From an uncultured Clostridia bacterium (GTDB lineage Bacteria; Bacillota; Clostridia; UBA1381): DNA of 64,000 bases. The stretch spans positions 62,001 through 126,000 of the forward strand of contig CAKSFT010000006.1 in NCBI GenBank assembly GCA_934454145.1, written 5' to 3'. Numbering within the stretch: the first letter of the stretch is position 1; every line of letters begins with the position of its first letter. A program made the position numbers and the translations under genes. Shown piece after piece: positions 52,002-60,767 of this stretch. The notes under the pieces are model-generated. The model was not told the DNA's origin and did not search any database. It worked only from the letters and a program-made list of their open reading frames with translations.

Positions 52002-52502
52002 CTATTCCCGTTCCTTTCCGTGCAAAACAACATCGCCCGACTCGAGCGTCTTTTTTACATCAATGACGCGCTGATTGGAGCTTCCTTTCCAAAAAAGCTT
52101 TTCGTCTTTCAGCTCTTCCACAAATTCGCCGTCAACCACCACGTCGGCAAGCTTTATATAATCCTCGTCCTTTATCTCGTCCCACGAAAAACCCGTATAA
52201 AGCCATATCGTCTTTTGCGGAAGCTTTTCTTTTATTTTTTTCATCAGCTTTGCCACCTCTGCCCTGTTTTGGGGGTGCAGCGGGTCGCCCCCGCTGAAGG
52301 TGACACCCGAGATATAGGGCTTGTTTATTGCCTCAAAAAGCTCCCTCTCCGCCGCCTCGTCAAACTCAATGCCGCCGTTTATATCCCATGTCACAGGGTT
52401 GTGGCAATTTTTGCATTTGTGCGTACAGCCGGCAACCCATAAAACAGCACGCAGACCGTCGCCGTTCAACATGTCGTCCTTGGTTATGTTATGATAACGC
52501 AT
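52002..52502 (-). CDS. nrdG: anaerobic ribonucleotide reductase activating protein
   Basis: A 166-residue radical SAM enzyme that generates the glycyl radical on NrdD. The [4Fe-4S] motif is VAGCTHKCKNCHNP (CxxxCxxC, about residues 30-37). SAM-binding segments include YISGVTFSGGDPLHPQN. Oxygen-sensitive, works only without air. It lies 3 bp after nrdD. Confidence 0.96.
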   Translation of the reverse strand: MRYHNITKDDMLNGDGLRAVLWVAGCTHKCKNCHNPVTWDINGGIEFDEAAERELFEAINKPYISGVTFSGGDPLHPQNRAEVAKLMKKIKEKLPQKTIWLYTGFSWDEIKDEDYIKLADVVVDGEFVEELKDEKLFWKGSSNQRVIDVKKTLESGDVVLHGKERE

Positions 52503-52505
52503 TTT

Positions 52506-54626
52506 TTACATACTTCTCCTATCCTTTATTTCCGCCATCTTGGCCTCGTTCAGGCGCGTGTCGCCTTTCACCCTGGAATACGAAAGATATCCGTTCATAC
52601 GGTCTATTTTGGTGAGGTTTTTGCTGCCGCACTTGGGGCATACGTCCATCTCCAGCTCCTGGTGTCCGCAGTCGTCACAATAAGCAAGAGAAAGGTTTAC
52701 ACCCTCATAAAATCCCATGTCCATCGCACGGCGTATCAGGGTTTTGACAGCCTCGACATTATAATCAATCGGATACTTGACATACTGGATTTTGCCGCCG
52801 TTCATCAAATTCCAGAAACGGTTCTCCAAATCCTGCTTCATAATCGGGGTGATGTCCTCCGACACATGGCAATGGAAGCTGTTTGACACATACTCCCTGT
52901 CCGACACATTTTCGATTATGCCATATTTTTTCCTGAATTGCTTAATCTGCAATCCGCAGAGATTCTCGGCAGGGGTGCCGTACATTGCGTACAAAACACC
53001 ATCTTCTTTTTTGAATTCTGCTACCTTTTCATTTATGTGCTCCATAACCTTTATGGCAAATTCTCCGTCCTCAACCAGCGATTTTTTGTTATAAAGCTGC
53101 TGCAATTCATTCAGGGCTGTTATGCCAAAGGATGCCGTTGCGGTTTTCAGAAGCGGCTTTATCTTGTCATGTATGCCCAGATGTCCGCCATAAAATCCGC
53201 CTTCACAATAGGCAAGCGGATTTGTGGAGGCGCGCATCTCGCCCAGATAGTCATATGTCCTCAGATGAAGGTTCCTTATGAGATTCAGATAATAATCCAA
53301 TACTTCATAAAAATCGCGGCTCTCTTTTTGCGCCTTTGCATAAATCATCGGCAGATGCAGGCTGACCGCGCCGATGTTGAACCTCCCCACAAATACCGGC
53401 ATGTCATTCTCGTCTGCCGGCTCCATGCCGCCTTTTTCATACCACGGCGACAAGAACGCGCGGCAGCCCATCGGAGAAATAACCTTTTTATATTTTTTGT
53501 AAATACCGGCAACATAGCCCTCACCCGTAAGCGACAGCCAGTCGGGGTACATCGTTTTTCTCGAGCACTCCACCCCGGCCTCAAACACGTCCTCAAGCTC
53601 TTTGCCCGGGCCGTGCAGTTCTTCGTCATACAAAAATACGATTTTGGGGAAAAGCACCGGCTTTTTGCACCATTTCTTCCCCTGTCCCTTGCGGCGCACG
53701 TTGAGCATGATTATTGATGCCATTTTTTCAAACCTGCCTGTCCCCAGCCCGGCCGTCACCGTGATAAACGGATAATCGCCGCGGCTTGACGCGACAGTGT
53801 TAAATTTGTATTCCCAGCCCTGGAATCCTTGCTCAAAGTCAAGCGTAATGTCCTTCATCGCCTCTTTTTCGCACACTTCCTCGGGGAGTCCCAGTTCTCT
53901 GTATTTTTCAAGCTGCTTATTATAGCTCTTTTCCGCATACGGCGCCAGGATTTTGTCCACCTCCGGCACAGTAAAACCGCCGTATTGCTGACTCGCCGCA
54001 GAAAGCACAATGTCCCCGATGACGTCAAACGCAACGTCCAGCGTCTTTGGCTCGTTATACCACAGGTTGCCCATCTCAAAGCCGCCCTCAAGCACGGTTT
54101 TGACATCAAACAAACAGCAATTCATCGTATCGCGCCTTGCCGACATGTCATGTACATAGATATAGCCCTCTCTGCATGCCTGCAATTCTTCCACGGTCAT
54201 GAAAAACTTTTGGTACAGCTCTTTGTTTAGCTGGTTAAAAATAAGCGAACGCTTTGTCGAAACAAGTGCAGAATCGGAATTTGAATTTTCCTTGTCCCCG
54301 ATATACATGATTGCCTGACTCTTCTGGTACACTTCGTCAAGCATGTGCACAAAGTCCTGCTTATAGTTTCTGTAATCCCTGTAGCTTTTTGCAACCACAG
54401 GGTTGACCATGTCAAGCGCACCCTCAACAATGTTGTGCATCTCCGATATATGTATCTCATCTTTTTTAAGATTCAACACACGGCTGTCCACAAATATACA
54501 TATTTTTTGTATTTCTTCATCAGTAAAAGTAATAAGCGCACGAAAGGCGGACTTTTTCACCGCTGTGACAACTTTTTGTACATTGTATTCTTCTTTTGTG
54601 CCGTCCTTTTTGATAATATAAATCAT
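52506..54626 (-). CDS. nrdD: anaerobic ribonucleoside-triphosphate reductase (class III)
   Basis: About 706 residues. The N-terminal ATP-cone (IYIIKKDGTKEEYNVQKVVTAVKKSAFRALI) is an allosteric site. The catalytic core is followed by a zinc site (CDDCGHQELEMDVCPKCGSK) and the glycyl radical segment YSRVKGDTRLNEAKMAEI. It makes dNTPs anaerobically. ATG 54626 follows GGAGGAAACAAAAG; the longer frame to 54656 is not used. First gene of nrdD-nrdG-dut, behind two NrdR-like boxes. Confidence 0.96.
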   Translation of the reverse strand: MIYIIKKDGTKEEYNVQKVVTAVKKSAFRALITFTDEEIQKICIFVDSRVLNLKKDEIHISEMHNIVEGALDMVNPVVAKSYRDYRNYKQDFVHMLDEVYQKSQAIMYIGDKENSNSDSALVSTKRSLIFNQLNKELYQKFFMTVEELQACREGYIYVHDMSARRDTMNCCLFDVKTVLEGGFEMGNLWYNEPKTLDVAFDVIGDIVLSAASQQYGGFTVPEVDKILAPYAEKSYNKQLEKYRELGLPEEVCEKEAMKDITLDFEQGFQGWEYKFNTVASSRGDYPFITVTAGLGTGRFEKMASIIMLNVRRKGQGKKWCKKPVLFPKIVFLYDEELHGPGKELEDVFEAGVECSRKTMYPDWLSLTGEGYVAGIYKKYKKVISPMGCRAFLSPWYEKGGMEPADENDMPVFVGRFNIGAVSLHLPMIYAKAQKESRDFYEVLDYYLNLIRNLHLRTYDYLGEMRASTNPLAYCEGGFYGGHLGIHDKIKPLLKTATASFGITALNELQQLYNKKSLVEDGEFAIKVMEHINEKVAEFKKEDGVLYAMYGTPAENLCGLQIKQFRKKYGIIENVSDREYVSNSFHCHVSEDITPIMKQDLENRFWNLMNGGKIQYVKYPIDYNVEAVKTLIRRAMDMGFYEGVNLSLAYCDDCGHQELEMDVCPKCGSKNLTKIDRMNGYLSYSRVKGDTRLNEAKMAEIKDRRSM

Positions 54627-54735
54627 CTTTTGTTTCCTCCATCGGTCTTTCCTCAAAATTTTACATAAAAAGCACTATATATGCCATCCACAGCATGGTG
54701 TGCGCGGCATTTTGCCTTGTTGCAATACAACCGAC

Positions 54736-54793
54736 ATACAATATATAGTATGCCGGTTGTTTTTTGCAGTTCATATTATACTATATATTATAC
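54736..54793. promoter_or_regulatory. two NrdR-like operator boxes upstream of nrdD
   Basis: ATACAATATATAGTAT (54736-54751) and ATACTATATATTATAC (54778-54793). Both fit the NrdR box pattern ACACWATATATWGTGT loosely. The centres are 42 bp apart, four helical turns, so both lie on one face of the DNA. Box 2 overlaps the -10 element of the predicted nrdD promoter. Confidence 0.6.
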
Positions 54794-54815
54794 ATCATAC
54801 AAAGAGATAATACAA
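54787..54815 (-). promoter_or_regulatory. sigma-A promoter of the nrdDG-dut operon
   Basis: Minus strand TTGTAT (54815-54810), 17 bp, TATAAT (54792-54787). The -10 box lies within the second NrdR-like site, so repressor binding would block polymerase. Confidence 0.6.
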
Positions 54816-54963
54816 GTTTTTTTTGTCTGTCATTTTGCACCAAAAACACCGTTTGCTTTTATGCATATTGTCAATTATGATAATTGATTTTTTGGGGCAA
54901 TTTGTGGTAAAATAAATAGCATATAAAAATGTTTTATTTTCGTATAATTATGAGGTGAAAATT

Positions 54964-55428
54964 ATGACAAAAAAACCCCCGTCGGATTCATACACAGAGC
55001 AGGTGCAGATTGTGTCGCAGGCAGACCTGAACGGTTTTTCACGTCTTTTTGGCGGAAGGCTTATGCAATGGATAGACATTGTCGCCGCGGTGTGCGCCAG
55101 ACGCCATTGCGAGTGCAATGTCATAACAGCCATGGTTGACAAGCTGGAATTCCATGCCGCGGCATATGCAAACGACATAATACTCCTGACCGCAAAAGTG
55201 ACCTATACCGGGAAAACCTCCATGGAGATATGCGTGGAATCGTACGTCGAAAAGAGCAACGGCAAGCGGCTTTTGATAAACCGTGCGTTTTTCATCATGG
55301 TTGCGATGGATAAAAACGAAGTCCCGGCGCCCGTGCCGCAGCTTGACCCGCAGACGCCCAAAGAAAGGCTGGCATGGGAAGAAGGGTTTAAAAGATACCT
55401 TGCGCGCAGAGAAAAGCCACATTCATAA
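54964..55428 (+). CDS. acyl-CoA thioesterase (hotdog fold, YciA/BFIT-like)
   Basis: A 154-residue hotdog thioesterase. The helix segment LNGFSRLFGGRLMQWIDIVAAVCARRH and the strand MVDKLEFHAAAYANDIILLTAKVTYTGKTSMEI are characteristic of acyl-CoA thioesterases (hexameric YciA class). ATG 54964 lies after TGAGGTGAAAATT; an in-frame GTG at 54955 overlaps that ribosome site. It may clear excess acyl-CoA; substrate chain length not known. Single gene, divergent from nrdD. Confidence 0.9.
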   Translation: MTKKPPSDSYTEQVQIVSQADLNGFSRLFGGRLMQWIDIVAAVCARRHCECNVITAMVDKLEFHAAAYANDIILLTAKVTYTGKTSMEICVESYVEKSNGKRLLINRAFFIMVAMDKNEVPAPVPQLDPQTPKERLAWEEGFKRYLARREKPHS

Positions 55429-55493
55429 TACGTCAAAAATATACAAAATTTTCGTTTATTTTTTCTTAAATTACATTAAATACCTCATAAAGG

Positions 55494-55523
55494 TTGACAT
55501 GTACCAAAAAAAAGTGATATAAT
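55494..55523 (+). promoter_or_regulatory. sigma-A promoter of the LCP gene pair
   Basis: TTGACA (55494-55499), 18 bp, TATAAT (55518-55523), about 48 bp before the GTG start at 55572. Confidence 0.75.
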
Positions 55524-55571
55524 GTGTTTGTTTGGTAAAAATTCTGTTTTGGCAGAAAAGGGGATAAAAGA

Positions 55572-56504
55572 GTGAAAAGAGCAAAGAAAACCGAAAAAAA
55601 AGCATTTATCATTGACTTCAGGATTCTGTTCGGCGCTCTTTTTGTGTTTATCGCCGCTTTTGTCTTTATTATTGTTCTGAGCGGGCTGACGGGGGAAAAT
55701 GAGTCCCGCACAAAGACCGAACCGGTCAACGGACAAAGGATAAATCTGCTTGTAACAGGCTTTGACGCAGACGGGATACGCACCGACCTGATTATGGTTT
55801 CATCTCTTGAAACCGCGTCAAAGAAAGCCGACATACTTTTGATTCCCGAAAACACACGTATGTATGTAGGCGGGAGATATCAAAAAATAAGCGCGGCACA
55901 TGCCATCACCCAAAACGGCAGGCAAAACGGAGTAGGCGGAACCGTAGAGGCAATACGCCGCCTGACCGCAATTGAACTTAACTACTACATCGAATTTTCA
56001 AGTGATTCATTTATAAAGTTTACCGACGCCCTTGGGGGGATAGAATTTGATGTACCGCAAACCATGAAATACTCCGACCCTCTCCAAAATCTTGACATAG
56101 ATTTGAAAAACGGGTATCAGCGCCTGAACGGCAAAAAAGCGTGCGACCTGATACGCTTTGTGTCCTACAAAAACGGGCCCGAAGGGCGCACCGCTCTTCA
56201 GTCGGAATTTTTTGCGGAATTTGCGGCACAAAAACTTAACCCGAAGTATATCGGCATGCTTCCCGGGCTTTTCCGGGACATTGACATAAACACAAACCTC
56301 ACAGCAAAGGACGCAGTAAGCTATGCCAATCTCCTTCTTTCCCTTGACAGCAGTGACATATCTTTTCACATCTGCCCCGGGCATCAGGAGGAACAGGGCG
56401 TGACATACTGGATTCCCGACACAGAAGCGCTGAAGTCGCTTATACGGGAAAATTTTGGCTGTGACCCGAAAAACATAACTGCCAACAAACCAAAAAAAGA
56501 TTAA
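55572..56504 (+). CDS. LytR-CpsA-Psr (LCP) family protein
   Basis: A 310-residue membrane-anchored protein. A single N-terminal transmembrane segment (about residues 17-38, FRILFGALFVFIAAFVFIIV) is followed by an extracellular LCP domain (INLLVTGFDADGIRTDLIMV, VGGTVEAIRRLTAIELNYYIEFS, FTDALGGIEFDV, LNGKKACDLIRF). LCP proteins transfer teichoic acids or other glycans from lipid carrier to peptidoglycan. The usual Arg-rich pocket segment is diverged (LIRFVSYKNGPEGRTALQSEFF). Starts at GTG 55572. The second LCP gene follows by 13 bp. Confidence 0.9.
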   Translation: MKRAKKTEKKAFIIDFRILFGALFVFIAAFVFIIVLSGLTGENESRTKTEPVNGQRINLLVTGFDADGIRTDLIMVSSLETASKKADILLIPENTRMYVGGRYQKISAAHAITQNGRQNGVGGTVEAIRRLTAIELNYYIEFSSDSFIKFTDALGGIEFDVPQTMKYSDPLQNLDIDLKNGYQRLNGKKACDLIRFVSYKNGPEGRTALQSEFFAEFAAQKLNPKYIGMLPGLFRDIDINTNLTAKDAVSYANLLLSLDSSDISFHICPGHQEEQGVTYWIPDTEALKSLIRENFGCDPKNITANKPKKD

Positions 56505-56517
56505 AGAGGTAATTATT

Positions 56518-58287
56518 GTGAAAAGAGCCAGGAATAAAAGATTTAACCGAAAAAATAATATTGAAGAAGAAACACTGCAAAGATACACTGCCCAAGAGGA
56601 CAGTTCCGCATACGCCGCCGACGATTCCGAGCCGAACGACTTTGCGCTCCCGGACGAGGTTTTCTCATCGGGCAATCAGGGCGCGGGCGGCGAGCCTGTG
56701 CATACAGACTTTGAAAACACCGCATCGGAAACGGAGCCGGATAATTTCGCGGTCACAGACAACGCTTTTGCAGCAGACATCACATCGGAACCGTCCGATT
56801 TTGAAAACACCGCAGAGGAAGAAATCCCCTTTGCCGCCGGTGCATTTGCCGGGGATATAATCCAACAGGAGCCGGGCGCCGAAAAACCGCAGCAAGTTCA
56901 TCATTCGGAGGATTATTTGAAGAGAAAAGCCATGAACAAGAAAAAATTTGAACAAAAAAGAAAACGCAAAAGAGTCAGAACCGTCTGCATAGGTGTGCTT
57001 CTGCTTCTTGTTGTCACCGCCACGGTGATTCTGGGGCTTGATTTCTCGGGCGGCGACGGAGAAGGATTTACCACCCCTGTCGATACTCAGACAGGGAAAC
57101 TAAACATTCTGCTTTTGGGCGTGGACAAAGACGGCGAGCGAAGCGACTCAATCATGCTTGTAAGCTATGATTTTGACGACCATTCGATAAATCTGCTTTC
57201 TGTCCCGCGTGACACAAAGATGTACGTGACCGACCGTGACGTGACGCGCAAAATCACAGAAGTACATGGCATGCACAACAGTGCCGGGAAGATGTACGGC
57301 GCGGCGGCAGTCGCCGAATCGGTGACCTCTCTGACAGGGATTCCGATAAACTATTATCTTGAATTTTCTTTTGACGCACTTGACAATGTCATGGATATCC
57401 TTGGGCCTGTCACCTTTGACGTGCCGGACATTGAAGGCGGCGGCAAGGGCATGAACTATGATGACGGTTATCAGGATTTGCATATCCACCTCAAACCCGG
57501 TGTGCAAGAGCTTTCGGGCAATCAGATACAGCAATTTTTGCGTTACAGAAAGAGCAACCGCGGCACAACCGACGGCAGTGATATCAGCCGTGTCGGACGC
57601 CAGCAGGAATTGCTCAAAGCTATAATTGACCAAAAGGTAAACCTTGAACTTATCATAAAAATACCGGATATTTTTAAGGAAATGAAAACACAGCTGAAAA
57701 CCAACTTTGGGCTCAAGGACGTAATCAAATATGCCGGATACTTAAAAGACATATCCAGCGAAAACATGAATACCTATGTCCTGCCCGGCGAGTCTGCAAA
57801 AACCAGCGGTGCATGGTATTATATCTGTGATATGAATGCGACGGCAGACTTAATCAGCACAACATTCGGCTATCCCGTGACTGTGAATCAGCTCACAAAT
57901 GAGATAAGCCTGACCGGCAAAAAAACCTCCGGCAAAACCACACAGTCGTCGGAAACAAAAAAGAATGACACGTCAAACTCAGGCAAAACATCTTCAAATA
58001 AAGATTCGCAAGGCAGTTCTTCCAAAAAATCTTCATCCGGCACTTCTTCAAAGAACACGCAGGACAGCAATACTCCCAAGAACACTTCAACAAGCCAAAC
58101 CGAATCCGCCCCGAAGAAGAATGACACCACGTCCTCCGGCAAGAACAACGAGGAACCAAAGCACACCACAACTGATTCCGCGACAGAAACAACGCCAAAG
58201 CATGAGGACAAAACCACAACCGAAACCGAAACACCAAAACCTTCGGAATCATCAGACAATGATGATGAAACAATTTCGCTTGACTAA
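56518..58287 (+). CDS. LytR-CpsA-Psr (LCP) family protein with long flanking tails
   Basis: A 589-residue protein. Residues 1-150 are cytoplasmic, acidic and low-complexity with a repeated S-D/E-F-E-N-T-A theme, ending in a basic patch. The transmembrane helix is about 155-175 (TVCIGVLLLLVVTATVILGL). The LCP domain follows, about 190-440: LNILLLGVDKDGERSDSIML, LSVPRDTKMYV, LSGNQIQQFLRYRKSN, SDISRVGRQQELLKAI, with the conserved Asp/Arg residues. A 120-residue Ser/Thr/Lys-rich outer tail ends the protein and may span the wall. GTG start. Likely glycan-to-wall ligase, co-transcribed with the first LCP gene. Confidence 0.92.
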   Translation: MKRARNKRFNRKNNIEEETLQRYTAQEDSSAYAADDSEPNDFALPDEVFSSGNQGAGGEPVHTDFENTASETEPDNFAVTDNAFAADITSEPSDFENTAEEEIPFAAGAFAGDIIQQEPGAEKPQQVHHSEDYLKRKAMNKKKFEQKRKRKRVRTVCIGVLLLLVVTATVILGLDFSGGDGEGFTTPVDTQTGKLNILLLGVDKDGERSDSIMLVSYDFDDHSINLLSVPRDTKMYVTDRDVTRKITEVHGMHNSAGKMYGAAAVAESVTSLTGIPINYYLEFSFDALDNVMDILGPVTFDVPDIEGGGKGMNYDDGYQDLHIHLKPGVQELSGNQIQQFLRYRKSNRGTTDGSDISRVGRQQELLKAIIDQKVNLELIIKIPDIFKEMKTQLKTNFGLKDVIKYAGYLKDISSENMNTYVLPGESAKTSGAWYYICDMNATADLISTTFGYPVTVNQLTNEISLTGKKTSGKTTQSSETKKNDTSNSGKTSSNKDSQGSSSKKSSSGTSSKNTQDSNTPKNTSTSQTESAPKKNDTTSSGKNNEEPKHTTTDSATETTPKHEDKTTTETETPKPSESSDNDDETISLD

Positions 58288-58304
58288 TCAACGAAAAGGT
58301 GCAA

Positions 58305-58350
58305 AAAAGGAGCTGCAACAAAATGTGATGATTTTGTTACAGCTCCTTTT
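58305..58350 (+). terminator. intrinsic terminator after the LCP genes
   Basis: AAAAGGAGCTGCAACAAAAT, loop, ATTTTGTTACAGCTCCTTTT, then AAGTTTTTTT. Confidence 0.88.
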
Positions 58351-58386
58351 AAGTTTTTTTGAAAATATTGCATAACAAAGTTCTTA

Positions 58387-58713
58387 TCAGTCAAAAATTG
58401 TCCTCCAATCCGGGGCGCAAAACGCATCAAAACATATTTTTATCTGTTCTTTATTGTTCTTTTCTTCTGCCAAAACGGGCAATTCATCATATGAAAAATA
58501 CGCACTCCCCACGGTTTCAATATTTTCTTTGAATCCTCCGCCCAAAACAGAACACATCACAAATATTTTGCACACCTTGTACGCATAAACCGGCAAGTTG
58601 TGTTTTTTCCTGTCCTGTACGGCGATAACCGCGTCGGCGCTGACGTCCAGCCCTGCCTGTGCAAGGCTTTGTAATTCCACTGCCTAGTCCAGCCATTTTT
58701 CATTTTTATCCAT
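58387..58713 (-). pseudogene. NUDIX hydrolase remnant (nonsense codon and internal deletion)
   Basis: The minus strand from ATG 58713 reads MDKNEKWLD, then TAG (58686-58684), then AVELQSLAQAGLDVSADAV. This is the N-terminal domain of ADP-ribose-type NUDIX hydrolases, where relatives have Trp (TGG) at the TAG. After about 12 more codons it jumps to AVQDRKKHNLPVYAYKVCKIFVMC and a NUDIX C-terminus. The middle of the protein, including the NUDIX box with its metal-binding Glu residues, is missing. The total of about 108 codons compares with about 200 in the intact family. Clearly decayed. Confidence 0.82.
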
Positions 58714-58728
58714 AACTGCTTACCCCTA

Positions 58729-59556
58729 TCAAAACCATCTTTTCCTTTTTATAAACCGATACATAAAACAACATACCACAACGCTGAATATTATCACAAA
58801 AAGATATCCGAATTTCCAGCCATATTCCGGCATGGCAAAATTCATTCCATACCACCCCACAATCAGCGAAAGCGGAAGAAATATTGCCGTTATTATTGTG
58901 AAAATTTTCATAATCTGATTCTGTTCAATGTCAATCTGCGCCTGATATGCTTCCCGTATCTGCGTCACATATTCCCTCAGATGCGCAACCGTTGCTTCGA
59001 GGTGGTCAATCCTGTGGCTGAGTGCCACAAAACGGTTCCTCAGCTTTTTGGGCATCGCCTCCGCCTCGTCCAGGGCAAGCATGTCTGCAACAGTGCTCAG
59101 CTGTTCATAATACCTCTTCATCTTCAGCAAAATACGCTTAAATATGACAATGCGCGTCCCTGTGTCCTTTCTCAGTTCTTTTGAGGTAATAAGCTCTTCC
59201 TCCAAAACGCCAAACTCGTCCTCCATAGCGTCAAGCGTATCTATATCCCCTTCAATCAGCATATTGAAAAACATTTCAAGCATGCGCATAGAGCTTGTCT
59301 TTTCGCTTTCCCCCTCCGTCTCCGGCAGTCCCAGGTTGTCGCTTATCAAAACAAAATCTTTTTCATTGCAAAACACCGTCACGCGCTCTTCGGTTTTTGA
59401 AGTGTCCGTGATATCGCACCAGTCAAAAATTATCAAGTACGCTTTTTCCTCAAGAGGTATGCACAAATGGCGTATACCCTCCTGCCATGCATAAACGCTG
59501 TCCCCGACATATCTGCGCAGAACCTCGGCGCTGTCGGATTTAAACGCCATGTTCAT
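58729..59556 (-). CDS. CorA-like magnesium/divalent cation transporter
   Basis: A 275-residue CorA family protein. The N-terminal 210 residues are a cytoplasmic funnel with long helices (MLEMFFNMLIEGDIDTLDAMEDEFGVLEEE). Two C-terminal transmembrane helices are joined by the signature GMN loop: FLPLSLIVGWYGMNFAMPEY, then GYLFVIIFSVVVCCFMYRF, ending in basic KRKRWF. ATG 59556 follows GAGGGGGATTTTTTG; the longer frame to 59595 overlaps the upstream gene. Ion specificity (Mg2+, Co2+ or Zn2+) cannot be told. Confidence 0.92.
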   Translation of the reverse strand: MNMAFKSDSAEVLRRYVGDSVYAWQEGIRHLCIPLEEKAYLIIFDWCDITDTSKTEERVTVFCNEKDFVLISDNLGLPETEGESEKTSSMRMLEMFFNMLIEGDIDTLDAMEDEFGVLEEELITSKELRKDTGTRIVIFKRILLKMKRYYEQLSTVADMLALDEAEAMPKKLRNRFVALSHRIDHLEATVAHLREYVTQIREAYQAQIDIEQNQIMKIFTIITAIFLPLSLIVGWYGMNFAMPEYGWKFGYLFVIIFSVVVCCFMYRFIKRKRWF

Positions 59557-59572
59557 CAAAAAATCCCCCTCA

Positions 59573-60745
59573 TCATGCTTTATACACCGTTTCACCGTCT
59601 ATAACCGTCATCAGCACCTTTGCGCCAAACTCGCACGGCGGTTTGTCAAACAAAACAAAATCAGCGTCTTTCCCGACTTCTATGGAACCCACACGGTCAT
59701 CAATGCCGCAATTTCTTGCGGCATTGATTGTGATGCCCGTGAGGGCATATTTTTTCTCCATGCCGTTTGCCGCTGCCATTGCCGCACACAGCGGCAGATT
59801 TTCTATTGTTATTTCCGGGTGGTCTGTTATGATGGCGACGGACAGTCCTGTTTCCGAAAGCTTTTTATATGTAGCAAAGCTGCTGCTTTTAAGCTCCGGC
59901 TTGCTTCTGTCACAAAGGGTCGGTCCCAGCATCACGGGGATTTCCTCTTTTTTCAGAATATCCGCAACAGTGCTCCCGTCTGTGCAATGCTCCACGGTCA
60001 CCCGCAGGTCAAATTCCTTTTTTATCCTTATGGCACTGCATATATCATCCGCCCTATGCGCATGAATTTTCACCGGTATTTCTTTTTTCAGCACAGGTAT
60101 CAAAGCCTCAAGCTTGATGTCGAATTCGGGTTTGTCCGCCTCTTCCGGGTCATGGCGGTATTCCTCCCAATCCCTCATATATTCCTTTGCTTTATAAAGC
60201 GTTTCCCTTATCAAAGCCATGACCCCCATTCTTGTGACAGGCATCTGACCTTTTGAATGATACACCGATTTTGGGTTTTCCCCCAGGGAAAACTTCATCG
60301 CCGCCGGTGCCTTTATCACCATGTCGTCCACGCACACACCCCGGGTTTTCATAGCGGCAAACTGACCGCTTATCGGGTTTGCGCTCCCCGGTCCTGTCAA
60401 AACCGTTGTCACCCCTGCCCTCACGGCGTCGGAAAAACCGCGGTCTTGCGGGTTTACGGCGTCTATGGCACGCATCTGCGGCGTCACCGGATCGGATTCT
60501 TCGTTTCCGTCGTCACCCTCAAAGCCCAGAGAGTCCTCAAACATTCCCAGATGGCTGTGCGCGTCTATAAGCCCCGGAAAAAGGCACTTGCCGCCGGCAT
60601 CAATCACTTCGCCGACGTCAAATTCCGGCGTATCCTCCCCCACGTAACGTATCTTGTCGTCATATATCACAATGCCGTTTTTTATCGGCTCACAACTCAT
60701 GGTGTACACAATGGCATTCTTTATTTTTTTCACTTCTGCAATCAT
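59573..60745 (-). CDS. amidohydrolase family metal-dependent hydrolase
   Basis: A 390-residue amidohydrolase. Metal motif HxH as GLIDAHSHLGMFEDS (about residues 60-66). Further ligand segments: VKIHAHRADDI, VTVEHCTDG and ITDHPE. The end is the typical DRVGSIEVGKDADFVLFDKPPCEFGAKV. Similar clostridial proteins are annotated imidazolonepropionase- or dipeptidase-like amidohydrolases; the true substrate is not known. It follows trxB by 22 bp and precedes the CorA-like gene by 16 bp. Confidence 0.88.
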   Translation of the reverse strand: MIAEVKKIKNAIVYTMSCEPIKNGIVIYDDKIRYVGEDTPEFDVGEVIDAGGKCLFPGLIDAHSHLGMFEDSLGFEGDDGNEESDPVTPQMRAIDAVNPQDRGFSDAVRAGVTTVLTGPGSANPISGQFAAMKTRGVCVDDMVIKAPAAMKFSLGENPKSVYHSKGQMPVTRMGVMALIRETLYKAKEYMRDWEEYRHDPEEADKPEFDIKLEALIPVLKKEIPVKIHAHRADDICSAIRIKKEFDLRVTVEHCTDGSTVADILKKEEIPVMLGPTLCDRSKPELKSSSFATYKKLSETGLSVAIITDHPEITIENLPLCAAMAAANGMEKKYALTGITINAARNCGIDDRVGSIEVGKDADFVLFDKPPCEFGAKVLMTVIDGETVYKA

Positions 60746-60767
60746 TCCTTCCTGCTTATCACAAAAT

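Noticed and set aside
58684..58686. TAG in the NUDIX remnant as a recoded sense codon
   Set aside because: The catalytic centre of the protein is also deleted, no other gene in the window needs TAG readthrough, and genes such as the second M16 chain end in TAG normally.
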